A stretch of DNA of 64,000 nt, taken from the NCBI RefSeq assembly GCF_014805625.2, contig NW_023998417.1:2194032-2258031 (forward strand), given 5' to 3'. Position 1 is the first letter of the stretch. Each line of letters starts with the position of its first letter. This DNA is from Glossina fuscipes. Lineage: Eukaryota; Arthropoda; Insecta; Diptera; Glossinidae. Both the position numbers and the translations under genes were made by a program. Positions 23,200 to 36,009 of this stretch are shown here, one piece after another. The notes under the pieces were generated by a model. The model ran no database searches. It worked only from the letters and a program-made list of their open reading frames with translations, and was not told the DNA's origin.

Positions 23200-23442
23200 G
23201 CTTCCTATGGTGCGACCTCGGTGGAATATACAATTAGCTTCAGACACATTTGCTGGCAGTTAACCCCTCCAATATGAACACTCTGTTCTATTTGGGGTCT
23301 GCTATTCCCGAACCTTTGCCAGCGAAAGATGACATATTCTGCACGTTCGTTGGTTTCCGAGCATGCCGGTCAATTTGGCGAATTGCCGTGCCCGAAAATG
23401 AACAGGTACCTTCGGAAACAGCCATTGCCAGTCAGGAGCTGA

Positions 23443-23464
23443 GTGAGGTAGTAATCTACCTCAC
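23443..23464. repeat. Perfect 9-bp inverted repeat with 4-base loop
   Basis: GTGAGGTAG-TAAT-CTACCTCAC lies in the less AT-rich patch upstream of the candidate exon at 23107-23199, where it could be in a 5' UTR. It is too short for a normal miRNA precursor. Confidence 0.6.
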
Positions 23465-23538
23465 CGTGAGGCCTTTCGATCCATTGTGTTATGGTTGGGA
23501 TAAGAACGAACGTCTATTTTTCTTTGGTTGTTGTTTCT

Positions 23539-23541
<3 letters not shown>

Positions 23542-23579
<38 letters not shown>
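23542..23579 (+). repeat. (GT)19 microsatellite
   Basis: An uninterrupted GT run beside the compositionally distinct patch that holds the candidate exon. Confidence 0.95.
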
Positions 23580-23587
<8 letters not shown>

Positions 23588-24901
23588 TAGATATTAATGA
23601 AATGTGTTCAGACACAATTCGATTTTTTTACGTTAAACCCAATGTTTCCCTTATTATCCCAAAGTCTTTAGAATAATACGAAATTCGTTGTAAGCCAGAT
23701 ATAAAAAAAATAATTTCCTTTCCTTTTTTTGCAGTTCGTTCCCTTTCTCTTTTACCACTTCTAAGTCTTTTTTTGCTGCTTTTCTGGTCATCTCTCCATA
23801 ATTATTCTATAGATATTTTTCCTTGTTTTTTTTTCTATGAGGTTAATAGTATACTATCCAAAGCGAAAAAAGTTGAAGTGTAATAATGTTATTCAATTTC
23901 TGAACACTTCAGTTTCAGTTGTTCATTAGTTGTTTTTCTCCTTTTTTTGTTTAAGAAAACAGTTGCGTCAAATGAGTTGGGCGTTGAACAAACACCAGAT
24001 GAATATGAATATAAAAGTTATCTCAAGAAGCGTTAGTAAAAAAAAAAAAAAAAAAAAACTCGCCAACGGTATACAATTTAGCGATATGTAAGGATTAAAA
24101 TGTTTTTATTCAAAAAAGGAAAAACATTGAAAGACAAAGGTTCCATTTTTTGAATGTTGTGAAAGGATACGGATTAAATTTCATACTGTTGCTCATTTTT
24201 CTAGTCAATATGCATCAGCGTGAAGAGATGACTTGTTTTCATTCCCATTTTTTTGCCTCTACACCAGCGACATCCTCATCGGTCGGATGATAGAAAATAG
24301 GCGCAGGTTAGTGAGCGCATCGCCAATTGGTAGATACTATGCCTTCATGGTTTTTTTTTTTTTTTTTTATTAAGCGCGGGCACGATGGTGGTCAGAAAGA
24401 GTTGTAGCTAGAGAGGGATGCAAGCAAGGTCTTAAAGCAAGTAATATTCAAAATTTCATTGCGTTTCCAATTAAACTTCAATTTTATTTATGCTTGCACT
24501 TAGGAACTAAGTTGGGCTCGCCTCTTGACTCAAAATTTTTATAAAGTTCTATGTGCAAAGCTTTTAAATGAGCTCATCGGGTTGTGTAGCGGACGACGAG
24601 TAAATCTCGTATTTCTTCTCAATTTAATTGTATTTTCGCAGTTGGAAATTTCTGTGAACCTCGTTGCCACCAGATGCCACTGAAATTTCATACTTCCGAA
24701 ATCTTTTCAATCAATCGAATCAATCGAATTCGATAAGAATTAATTGAAACAGGTTCTGTGTAAATCATTTATTTTATTTTCAATTTCATAGACATATTCC
24801 ATATTCTAAAAACTGATCACTAACTCGCTTTCGGTTCTTAACTTGGTCATTGCAGAAAACTACGTTTTACATAGCTTGAGGTATCTAATATATAGTTAAG
24901 C

Positions 24902-25572
24902 GCCTGGGCCTAAAAGCATTCCATCATGTATACTCAAATCATGCCCTAACGAGCTCTGTGATGTTATGTTAAAGATTTTTTTAATCAGTCCTTGAAATCA
25001 GATGTTCTCCTATTATCTTCGAAGAATAACTTCCTTATTGCACTTGACAAATGTGGAAACAGACATTACGTTGAGAACTATAGAGGCCAAGTTACCTAAA
25101 TTGTTTCAGCCAATTGTTGCTCAGCATTGAGCTATTGCTAACAAATCTTAAGAAAGATCGACGGTTACGAACTTCTTAGAGTTTACCCCATTTTCAAGGC
25201 TTTTTCCAATAGGTCTCGCACGGATGTCGTCAGCCCTGATTTTAAAAAAATGTTCTGAAAATAAATCTACCAGGATGGAAGAAGCTTTCATTCTCAGGGA
25301 TGCATTCATCCGTTACTAAGTATTTCATCGATTTACAAAAATTAAAAAGTGTAGATACGTTCACGAAGTTACGGATTCTATTTGACTAAAGACTAGATTT
25401 TAATACGCACATTCAGCGTTCTTGAAACAAAGACAGATCGGCGCGAGGTTTCATTAAAAGTTGCTCTGAAGAGTTTAACGGTCTTTACTTTACAGAAAGG
25501 CTATGCATGAGCTCAGCCAGACGAAGACTTGAGTACGTCTCTGTTGTGCGGGCTACTTTTTATAGATGTCAG
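24902..25572 (+). pseudogene. Jockey-clade non-LTR retrotransposon reverse-transcriptase relic
   Basis: Plus-strand frames give successive RT blocks in family order. PGPKSIPSCILKSC (24903-24944) matches SPGPDxIPxxxLK. FFNQSLKSDV, then NNFLIALDKCGNRHYVENYRG (to 25087), matches FNxSLxxGVFPxxWKxSxIxPIFKKGxxxxVENYRGI. LPKLFQPIVAQH follows, then a degenerate HGFFxxRST-like stretch near 25200, then ILFD-stop-RLDFNTHI (25375-25413), GFIKSCSEEFNG (25447-25482) and RLEYVSVV (25525-25548), the thumb block ending LEYxSVVW in jockey elements. Several frameshifts and stops are present, and the FADD box is not readable. It is dead. A SINE abuts its 3' end. Confidence 0.75.
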
Positions 25573-25577
25573 ACAAT

Positions 25578-25765
25578 CCGTGAATCAGGCAAAGGATCTT
25601 GACTAACAACTCAATGGTCGTTGTGGGTTCAAATCTTTAAGTGCCGTAGACTTTTTTCAAGAAAGTCGATAGCCTTAGATGCTGGTAGTATTGTACGATT
25701 TTTTAGTCTTAGAATTTATTCACTGGCTAAATTAATAATAACAATAATAATCATAAAGAAAATAA
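25578..25765 (+). mobile_element. tRNA-derived SINE copy, 5' shortened, (AAT)n-like tail
   Basis: It contains GACTAACAACTCAATGG and the B-box GTGGGTTCAAATC, followed by a body GATAGCCTTAGATGCTGGTAGT, TTTAGTCTTAGAATTTATTC, GGCTAAATTAATAATAACAATAATAATC. The body aligns with 34277-34370 and 41005-41110, and the head with 18990. It begins exactly where the jockey RT reading ends, so it appears inserted in that relic. Confidence 0.75.
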
Positions 25766-25844
25766 GTAAGAAAATTATATTCAATTGTGACCGCATGTTT
25801 TATGTTCCGTTAACTCCATTGTCCTAAACAAGGATAATAATTCA

Positions 25845-25935
25845 AATTTCATCCTCCATAATATTGAGCGGGCGCGGCTGATTTTTTTCTATTTTCAGAA
25901 TAAAAATAGAAATTGATACGGTGTTTGTGTTGTAG
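25845..25935 (+). mobile_element. Fragment of (GGAC)n type A fly repeat
   Basis: GCGGGCGCGGCTGATTTTTTTC and TATTTTCAGAATAAAAATAG followed by GTGTTTGTGTTGTAG match the inner 5' region of the copies at 12940-13020 and 56570-56650. The rest of the element is missing or unreadable. Confidence 0.45.
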
Positions 25936-26135
25936 ACTGAAACTAAAAAACTATATTTTGTAAATGCATTATGATTTGTTGTTTGTATACTGTTTGTGTC
26001 ATAATAAGCCTTTTTAATATTTTTATGTTATGTAACTTGTTTCTCTAAAACTAAATATAAGACAAATACAATTATAATGACAACATGCATAATATGCTAC
26101 TACTGCAACCGGATAGCAAGCAAACTAAACAAGTG

Positions 26136-26205
26136 TAGCACAACAACAACAACAATAAAAAATAATTATAATAATGATAATAATAATAATAATAATAATG
26201 ATAAA
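26136..26205 (+). repeat. (ACA)n and (AAT)n microsatellites
   Basis: ACAACAACAACAATAAAA leads into an interrupted AAT/AAC run. A further CAA-rich run is near 26290-26325. Confidence 0.85.
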
Positions 26206-28671
26206 AATAGCACTAATAACGCAAAAATGTATTTCACAAGAGTAGCATGTGTCGAATTTGCTGTTTTAAAAGAATAACATTGGAAACAAACATCAACAAC
26301 AAAAACAACAACAACGACAACAAGTTGTTCATGAATGCATGCTGATTTTCACATGAAGAATTTATTTCATGCACACTTGGAAAACTACAATATATAGTCC
26401 TATGATTACATATAGGTTTTTATACTTCATGTTTACTCTTTTTTTTTTTTTTTGTTTTTTGCGTTGTCATGTTTTGGGCGTAACATGAATATAAAATAAC
26501 AGCAGCATCTATAAGAAGCTTAGCATCAACGCTTTTATGCATAGTTGGAGAGAATGAATGAGTTGGCAAATTTTAATTTTAGTTAACGTGTAGGGTATCT
26601 CAGTACGTACTGGTGCGATAATATTTAATATTAACGATGTAGATGAAAAGTATACATACATATATATAAAAAAAGGGGCACATCTAGACTCAGCTCCCAC
26701 TGCCAACATGGTTAAATACATAATAGTCGCAATCTCAATTCATCAAGTACTTCATGCAGGACGTTGCTTTAGATTTACTTTAAATATACAATTTTCACCC
26801 ATAATGCCTAAAAGAATTCGACTCACAGAAGAAATTTGGCCCCAATGCTTGTGCCAAAGTTTTGCAATTTTTTTTTTTTAGAAATTTCGATAATTTATGC
26901 AACAGATCTGCCGAAAATTTGTATCACAAGTTATCCGAATACCTGAATCGCATTCACAAACAATGCAGTATAGTAACCTATTTCCGTCCTCCTTTCCGCT
27001 ATAAACTTGCTCCGCCGGACGGTCACTTTTTTGTTTTGGTTCTTATCTTTTTCTTTACCTTTTTTCACTCAGGTATTAACAATCACTCAGAGAATGCCTC
27101 CTATACGCGCAACACGGTGACCTTCAGGAAGAAATGAGAAAATGGAGAAAGAGATAGGATGAGACAGCGGCCTGTGGGATGTGAATTAATTCGTTCCTTA
27201 TCTAAGTGGAACTTATATTCGAGCGAATTTTTTGTTCCCTTCACCTCTCTTTTAAACAAAAAAAAAAGAGAAAACCCGAAGGAAAGGAAATTCTCTATAA
27301 TGTTAAGCAAACGCTTGATAAATTTTTTTTTAATTTATAGGCCAAAGAATTTAAAAATCCGTTTTTTACATTTGCTTTCGAAAGCAAGGCTTTTCTCTTG
27401 TATTTTGGACGTACCCTAGCGACTATTTTCACTATCAACCTGGGAGCAAGAACATTAAACATTTCTGCTGTAATTATATCTTACATCTTTACTTCTATGA
27501 CAACCAAAATGTTTACCTTAAATATTATCGAAATTAATGCTTACTCGATTTACAATCAGACATTGATTAAGAATGTATATATATATACTATATCGACGTA
27601 CAAGTTATTCGAAATTAATTTCGAAGACGTATCTAGCCGATCGGCACCACCAAGTGTACAACGGATGGCTTTGGTACAAATCAAGGAAGCATTCTGGTTT
27701 CTTCTGTTGTGACAAGCTAGGGCCCTGTGAGATTCCTAGTCTAAAAGCCGCTATCCTTAGTGAAGCGCGGAGTAAAGTCAACTAAAAAAATTAAGTGATC
27801 AAAGAAATGAGATAAAAAAAAACAAAAAGAAGAATATGAGATGACAGTAAGGGAAACGGTAAGGGATAGGATTGTTGAAATAAATGAAGATATAGGTGCA
27901 GGTATGATATATAAGAAGAAGTTCGAAGACTAAAAACAATATCAGGAGGAGGATAGTACAACGACGCATCTCAGGCTAACCAACTTTGTTTCTCATACCT
28001 TACTTGACAAAATGAAAACTGCGATCCCTCGATAATGGATACGAAAAGGCCGCGAAGGAAACGGTATTCTGACCATGGATTTGTTAACGATTGCAAAGCA
28101 TATTTACAAATTATTTAATAAAAGTAATGCGTTTTCATGTTGGAACACCTCTCTAATAGCATTCTATGCTTATATGTGCATAATACATGGATGTTTGTCG
28201 CATGCAAGCGCGTCACAATGTGAAGTTTTGATGTTAAAAAATTTTAATAAAACCTATCTCAGGGATAATGTTCATTCATAACGTTATAAGACCTGCACAA
28301 TATCTATGAATACATTAGCATTCAAATGGATACACTTAGGCAAAAGCTCGCATAACATTTTTTTGGTCAATCTTTTAGAGAACGTGATATTTTCATGCGA
28401 TTTTCCCAACACGTATCATATTTAATGCAGTATTACCTTTTACATATTACACGTGTTCTTATATTCATGTTCATGCATTTTACATTTTTCCAAAAATCAT
28501 TAACAATTTCAAACGTTTCCGTTTCATCAAGCTTTAAGTGCAAATTTTCACGGCGATCTTCATTTATGTCAATCTAAATGACCAATAAATGAATAAAAAA
28601 AAAAAAAAAAGAAAATCTTTTTTACCATGCATCAGTTAGTTAGCAGTAATATCTTCATGGATTCATCATCA

Positions 28672-28691
28672 TTGTTGTTGTTGTTGTTGTT
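28672..28691 (+). repeat. (TTG)n microsatellite
   Basis: About seven TTG units, followed within 80 bases by a poly-T run (28723-28735) and a poly-A run (28752-28769). Confidence 0.9.
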
Positions 28692-31202
28692 GATTATACA
28701 AATTCTTGTACATACCAAAGTGTTTTTTTTTTTTTCATCACTTACTTGGCAAAAAAAAAAAAAAAAAAACCGATAAAATAAAATTGCGTGACTCCCTCTT
28801 TTACTATGACTACTAGCATGCAAGTATAATTTAGTTGAACTATTTTATGTTCGCTTTACGTAAATTGATGTTTTATGTCCTTCTATTCATTTCAATTGAA
28901 TCAATTCAATAACGAGAGTATCAAAGCGTAAAATCTATACAGCAATAGTTATAGTTTTTGGTACGTTGTTGTTTTTCTTTTTTTTTTTTCTCTCCCTCTC
29001 TCTCTCTCTTTTTATAGTTAATTTTATCGATCATTTTGAGACATATGTGCAGTTTAACTGAAAAATTTCCGACTTGATTTGTCGAAAACAGTTGAAAGAT
29101 ATTTTTGTACGCATTTGTCGATAAGCAGCCACCGAATTATATTCAGCTATTTTGGATTGTTGTTTAACAGCCCTTTGAGTGGGCCGATGCGATGTGTTTC
29201 TGTGAAAATGAAGAAAATTGTGCATCGAACAATCATTAAATATTTATTTTTGATAGGAATTGAAAGGTTTGTGCGAATGCTCAGGATCATCAGTTACCAG
29301 GATGAAATTTTAAGGAGCTGCCTCAATTCGCAGCAGGTTGCAGACGGGTCAAATGGCGCCCGATCAACCACCGTCGAACTAAGGTGAGAGGGATACCAAC
29401 GGCTAAGAACAAGTCCAAAGGTTTTATTTATTGCAAGAGATAGTTGACTGCATTCGATGGCTTTAAAATGACCTTCCAAGAAAAAGAATATGATAATGAA
29501 TTCATGGCGCCAGCTCAAGACATCGAAACTCAACAATCGCACTCAAAAATTTAGCAGGATGTCACGCTATCTTGCTTAGATTGGAGACTTTTCAATCAGC
29601 CGTTCCTAACGTTGAATGTTTAGTTTTCTTTCTTTGAAGCGATTAAATCACTTTATGTACGGATGTGTGTTTGTGTGTGTATGCGTCAGTATGTGTCTGA
29701 CCCGTTACCAATTATTTGATAAATCAATGATAACAAATTTTTTTCAAAATGGCAAATTGTTCAGAGGCATTAGGCACAAGTTCAACTGGCGTTTACCCTG
29801 AACACGCGAAACAACTCAGTATAAAGCTAACAAAAAGATAAGATTTGAGCTCATTTTTTGGACACACTTTTCACAAGACATTTTACATTACGAATCATGT
29901 AATCAATTAAAAATTTTGTAAACATCGTTGATGATTTTCGTAGCGAAAATCGCTATTAATGCAGTGACTCCTTAACTTATATCTGTGAACAACATGAACA
30001 CATTAAGTGTCGAATTGAAGCAATATAGTAAATAATTTATCAATCCTCGACTTTTACGGTAATTCGAAGGCCTGGAAAATAATTGGGCTTGACAACGCCT
30101 ATTAATTTTTCTTAAGACTATTAATGAGGAAGAATTGCATTCTCTTTCCCTTCAACGATATTTGCTGTAATTTGCTTCTATTTAATAGAATTTACTTCAC
30201 CACTACAGAGCCACTAGTTTAAAGTCTTCTCTTCTATTTCAGATTGATATTTCTTATTAGTCATAAGTAATATGAGGATTTATTAATTTTTTGTTTCATC
30301 GAATTTTCGATTTTTTAAATTAAACTTATAAGCGTACGAACTAGAGTTAGGAGCTAGTTTTTTAATACGTTTCCACAATCTTTGATAAGGTATTGCCGTT
30401 TGCATAATCTTATATAACAGTAATAAGTAAGATAACTAAGATTAAAGGAAATGATGATAGCCAAAGAAAGCCACAACCGACAAGTGGATGATGATTGAAA
30501 ACGATCGATTTCGAAAGAAACTCAAAGCTATGGAAAGGGTTGAAAATAAGTCCTTTAATGAAATGAATGAATGAAATCAAAGTCTCTTCTCTTTAACTAT
30601 AAGCATTAAATAAACGAAACGCACCATATGGAGAAGTAAGAAGTAGTACACTAAAACTTTTCCATAAGCATCGCAATTTCAAATCACGAAATCGAACACA
30701 TTGAAAACTTTGAAATTAACCTGAGATTTTTACTTTTCACATATAGTAAAATACAGAATAAAAATTTATCCATTTGACAGGATTATCAATAACAAGAGCA
30801 AACAATCATCACTTCACGCCATGCACAAAAACACATAAAGCATTGTAAAAACAACGTTAACGCAGCATATTGCAATGACGGCCTATTAGACGAGAAAACA
30901 AAAAGCAAAGCGGAGAAAGTGAAAAAATGAAGACAAAAATGGGGAAAAAACAATAAACTTCCAAGTGTTAAGAAAAGGAAAAGAACCAAAATCGCTTGGA
31001 CTATCAAAGTGTGCAGTGATGAATAATCAAAGATTACTGAGAGGTGAAACGTGTGAAATATAATTGAAGCAATTGCCAGCAGAACAATTGCAACAACAAC
31101 TACTATAAAAGCAAACAACAGTAAACGATAGAAAATGTCAATGAAATAAAATTTTCTATGCTTGGTATGCGCTTAACATGGTTTATGGATATGAATAACT
31201 TT

Positions 31203-31223
31203 GAAGAAGAAGAAGAAGAAGAA
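31203..31223 (+). repeat. (GAA)n microsatellite
   Basis: Seven GAA units. Confidence 0.9.
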
Positions 31224-31324
31224 AACACAAAGTTTAAGCTATTGATATTTCATAAGAAATATTAGCAAATGATTGCTAAAAGTATTGATAAAATCGAAAG
31301 GAATCAAAACAACTGAAAAATTTG

Positions 31325-32106
31325 TATTTGGCTGAGGGCGAATCTTGCATACCCATCAACATTAAAATCTGTGGGGCCCTACGCTTTTACTTATTCTCGC
31401 AAAATTGTGTGGGGTAAAATTTCTCTCCCACCTTTTACTTCACTAAAAGATATTCTTAAGAAAAAATTTATCCACCTTAATTAGTTTAGGATTAACACAC
31501 TTAGCTTGTCGTATTCTACTCGCCATATACTTTTATTTGATACCCATATGGACGACGTTTTTAAGAAAAATTTATTCACCATGTCGTGACGGCCGCCATA
31601 ACTAATGTACGATTAACACGGTTAGCTTGTCTCTTTCTAGTCTCCAAATCGTTTTATTTAATATTCATATCGCTGCTATGATTAAGAAAAAAATTAATCC
31701 ACCAGGTTCGCGATGTTCACCATATTTATCTTAGAATTAACCCCTTGTTATGTAGACATATGTATATCTGCACAGGAATGTACAAATGTGCCTTGTTCAC
31801 CTTATAACTAATAACGTTCCAAGTTCCAGACAGATGTCCTTCAATCTAAAAGATAAGACAAGAACTTCTCCCAATGTCTTCTTTTTCCTTAAATTAAAAA
31901 TCGTTATCTTAATTTTCGCGAACAGAAATATGTTTACCATATATAAAACAAAGATGGACAGATGGACGTGCCAGTCAATCAATTCAGAATTTAATGCTAA
32001 CCAAGAAGATTAATTTTCTACAAGATCTCTTCAGGTTTCTAGCTAACGCTGCGACCGTTTTCACAAAAGGGTTTTATCCGCATCGTTGAGCGACGGGTAT
32101 AAAAGC
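31325..32106 (+). mobile_element. Near full-length (GGAC)n type A fly repeat with internal tandem units
   Basis: The start GGGCGAATCTTGCATACCCATC and end GACGGGTATAAAA are the terminal motifs seen in other copies. The 3' part has GGACAGATGGACGTGCC, then CAATTCAGAATTTAATGCTAACCAAGAAGA. The middle is expanded by three diverged tandem units (see 31456-31745). ORFs across it are incidental. Confidence 0.7.
31456..31745 (+). repeat. Three diverged tandem units, about 105-121 bp
   Basis: Each unit starts TTAAGAAAAA(A)TTTAT/ATCC-CACC (31456, 31561, 31682) and carries GATTAACAC-(C/G)TTAGCTTGTC and a TTTTATTTGATAC/TTTATTTAATATTCATAT block. The third unit is truncated after GAATTAACC. They lie inside the fly repeat at 31325-32106. 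Confidence 0.65.
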
Positions 32107-34185
32107 ATTAAATGAATTTTTATACAACTGAATAAAAAAAAAAAGGCGGATGTGTGTCATAATGCATATATATCTACTGTAGGTGATTTGTGTGCTTTCA
32201 AATATTTTGCTTTTCTCATGGGATGCAGTAGAAGCGACTTATTTGAAAGTGAAAACTCGATCGACCCTGAAAGAGATATCTCTCAGTGAGATACACATAG
32301 AAAGCAAATTTTTCCTTTAAAACAACGTTCAAAAATTTATTGGCGGCAGTTAAAAGATCAATGGGGGTTTGTGAATCCATTAAAGTCCAACATTAAATGC
32401 ACTACATGCAAAGTCCAACAAGCATTGTACAGGTTTGGGACACTGGCTATCAACTTTTTTAAACGTCTTCTATAAAAAAAAAAAAAAAAAATTTTAGTCT
32501 TTCTGGCTAGAATTAAGTTAAAAACCTTTAGCGGATCCTAGTCAAGACTTCTCAGTAAATCTCCAGTGCCTGTTTACAATGTCAATGTCAAGTTTTTCAA
32601 CATTTTCTTAAGTATTTTCCGCGCAATATTCAGCTGCCGCTTAATACTTCTACTATCACTTACTTCGTCGAATTGATTGCTAATTTTCTCCTCGTTTCGT
32701 TGTCAGCTGGATTAGCTATGATTTAGTGTTAAATTGATTGCTTAGCTGCACTTGGAACAAATTCTTTATAAAGTATTTGTCTTTACTTGCAAATTAGTTT
32801 AAAAAACTTGATAGATTATCTACTTGTTAGCTGCCTTTTGACGCTTGTTTTATTTATCGCTTTCTTTGGCTCTACTATGGTATTCTGATACATTTCGTGT
32901 TGTGTTTATATAATTTTCTTTTTTGCAAAGACATTTTTCTTTTCTCTATACCAACATTATAAGATTTTTTCAAAGATTCCTTTTAAATGCTTTTCATCGT
33001 CTGTTTTGATCTGATCTGGTTTGGTTGGCTTTTCCTTTCTATTCTGCTTTCTGTTTTGAATGCTCCGTTTTGTCTTGATTTTTTTTATTAGTAAACGCAT
33101 TGGTGGTAGGTAGCAAAATTACTATGAAAAATAGCAAAGTTGTCAATCAATTTTTAATTGATTCGTAAATTGTTATTGAATTGCCTTTGAATGATGTGAT
33201 ATTCACTGCATAGTCCTTGAAAGATTGGCAAATGATAACCGAAGATGAATAGCTGAACCAATATGTGTCAAATATGTCTTATTCAAGTACCTTTTTTTAC
33301 GCACATCAATTATTGATAATTTCTCTTGGAAATTAAAGTTAAAGTCAGAATAATAAACAAAAAAAGAAAGAAAAAAAATTTTAATAATTTAATAAACATA
33401 ACATAGGAAAAAACCAAATAACCTTATAAAGCGATAAGTGAGTAAAATAGAAATAAAAGAAAATAAATCTATTTATTGCATTTTCCTTATGCACTTAACT
33501 TGCTTTTCTTGCATGCAACAAATAATTCTTCAAGTCCGATGTTATGACTTGCTTTCCTTAGTATTGAAATTGCATAGGTACAGTTTGGCAACAGCTACAG
33601 CGAGAATAAACTTGAGCTGAACAAAATGTCAGTGACACTAAAGCATAAATGTGAGGCATGTGAGGCACTAATGCAAATATCATAAGGTGAGAATTTATAA
33701 AGAGGAAAACAAAGCTCATGATGAAAAGATGGAGTTTGAGAGGATAAGTCAATCAACTAGTGAAACCTTATTGAGATCATCTCTAATTCGCGTTGGGAGT
33801 AAAATAAGGTAATGAAGTGTTTCAAAAGATTCAAGTGAACTCTTTATCTGAAAACTTTCTGAAAAGATGCTTAGGAGGCGATCTGTCTTATTGACTTTAT
33901 TGAGCAGTTTTTCTAGCTCTAAGCTTTCTTCTGGCTTCAAGTTCACTTTAATGTGACAATTGTAGCATGTTCTTCACTTCACGACAGAAAGATAATAGGT
34001 AGCTGCTAAAGAACATACAAAGGAGAGTAGAAAATATATAAGGTGGCAAAAGGGTAATGAAGACGCCGACAGGAAGAGCAATTCAATGGGTTTTATTAGA
34101 TATGATCCCTCTTCCAAAAACACATGTGGACTCTAAAAGATATATATTTAATATTTTAGTCCTTTTACATATTTATTTTACTATT
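32107..34185. other. AT-rich DNA without a supported gene
   Basis: Only short ORFs with biased composition. No repeat family was recognised. Confidence 0.45.
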
Positions 34186-34276
34186 TCTATTTTTTTTTAA
34201 TATTTTTTTTTTATTTTTTTTATTTATTTATTTATTTTTTTCTTTTTCTTTTAATTTTTTTTTTTTTTTTTTTTTA
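34186..34276 (+). repeat. T-rich low-complexity tract
   Basis: About 90 bases of mainly T with some A and C, ending in T17 directly before the SINE half at 34277. Confidence 0.85.
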
Positions 34277-34372
34277 ACCCGATAGCCTTACATGGTAGTG
34301 CTTTAAGAGTTTAGTCTTATAATTTATTTCTTTGGCGAAATTAATAATAGTAATAATATTAATAACATTTTG
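34277..34372 (+). mobile_element. 3' half of the tRNA-derived SINE
   Basis: GATAGCCTTACATGGTAGTGCTTTAAGAG, TTTAGTCTTATAATTTATTTC and GCGAAATTAATAATAGTAATAATATT align with the bodies at 25665-25760 and 41015-41110. The tRNA-like head is absent. The copy starts right after a 90-base T-rich tract (34186-34275). Confidence 0.65.
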
Positions 34373-36009
34373 TTTAAGCATATTTTTCCATTTTAAAAAA
34401 GTCATACTTTTTTCGAATGAACTTATAAAGCGTAAGACTTGTTGAAAGACAAAATTCTTTCTCAGGCAAAGCAGCCGAGCATCATACATCCATTTTAGCG
34501 TAGCCTTGAATTAATGCTGCCTAAGCGGTATGCTAGGTCTTCTGCTGCGTAACATTAAGACTCACGCGCCACTATAAAATTCTTTGTAAGCTATTTAGCC
34601 ATACGGGGCGAACACAGACACTAGAATCCGTTATTCGATATTGGAAAAAAACGTGAAACTTTATGTAGCATCGTTGATGACTTGGAAAATCATTCATCAT
34701 TTGGTGCAGCGACAAGCATAAGCAAATATTGTTTATCGCACTATAGGATAGTTGAGCATTTGCAGGAATCGCTTTACATTCGTCGATCTGATTTTTAGAT
34801 GTCATTAATAAAGTTAAAGCCAAGGCTTTCATGGCATTCTGATGTTGTTTGTAAATGTGATATCAATCACTATTGGTCACACAAAAATTTTTTGATATTT
34901 TATAATCTATTACTATTAAAAGTCGGTTTAAGTGACATGTTTGCCATTGCTTACGGAAACTCATAAACTGCTCGTTTTGATGTACGGTTATTATTATATA
35001 ACGGAAAAGGATGTGGCCTGGATTTCATTAGCATAATTTTAATTGGTATTAAATATTTCAACGCAGTGTTTGGTATCTATACGAGCTATTTTTACTTATA
35101 TAATGTAGTTAGTTATACTTGTGTCTCATATGTCCAATAGTATAACGACGTATCTCGCATTAACATGTTGCGCAATATAGTTATATATATATATATATAT
35201 ATCTATATATATGATGTTTTATGGGTGAAACTACAGTAGCATTAGGTACTAGTACCCAATTTGAAAAGTGTTTTCATATCAAATAACGTTTTAGAGTTAA
35301 TGGCAATTAAAATGCAACACCACTACTTACCATAAAAATTAATTAATTAGCACGAGAGATAAGCTCAGTTTCAACTATGTTTTCCTTAACCCAACATATA
35401 TACAATACCCGTTTGCGTGTATATCGTCTATTTTCCTGTCACGGCAATATTTACATAATCAAGGAATTTTTAAAGGGTTTCAGCAATGAAAAATGATAGT
35501 ATTTTCAATGGCGACAAAATTTAAATGAGAATGAATTCGTACTCAACTTTAGAGCGCGATAGTCTCAAACAGAAAATAGTCACCATTTATAAATTTTTAA
35601 AAATATAATAAAAATATTTGTGAATAATATTTTATAAATGTTAGTTTTATTCTCCATGTCTTTTACTGGCTAAGACACTTATGGACTAACTTTATATATT
35701 CCAATGATTTAGTTTTATACTTGTGCACACTTTACACTTGAACTAATTTTCTCGTATAATCCGGTTTTTTACCTCTGAAGATTGCTGCGGAGATGCACAC
35801 GTTTAAGGGTATACATCAATCAACTGCTTAACGCTTAAGCGTATATATCAATCAATTGCTTTAACACTTTTTAGCATCTTACGATCAACTCAAGTTATGG
35901 GTTTTGAAACACTTGAAACCAAAATTTATATTCATAAAGCTTAGGAGAAAATGTTAAAACGCTATAGAACCAGATCTCTTATAGAGTTTTACTTGGGTTT
36001 CTGCCTTAA

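Larger units (their letters stand above)
25936..31324. other. AT-rich DNA without a supported gene
   Basis: It has many microsatellites and homopolymers. A somewhat GC-richer block at 29270-29560 is open on both strands but has no recognised protein. The rest is featureless to my reading. Confidence 0.45.

Noticed and set aside
23021..23263. Plus-strand 80-codon ORF opposite the candidate exon
   Set aside because: It is hydrophobic and looks like the antisense shadow of the more protein-like minus-strand frame, and has no splice signals of note.
23443..23464. let-7-like TGAGGTAGT
   Set aside because: The 9-base seed-like match belongs to a short perfect hairpin, and the stem is far too short for a miRNA precursor.
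29079..29387. 102-codon plus-strand ORF followed by AAGGTGAGAG
   Set aside because: A donor-like sequence follows, but the protein matches nothing I know and the opposite strand is equally open.
29270..29560. LTR/primer-binding-site signal (TGGCGCCCGA near 29352)
   Set aside because: Only about ten bases match a lysine-tRNA primer site, no paired LTR was found, and no gag or pol frame follows.
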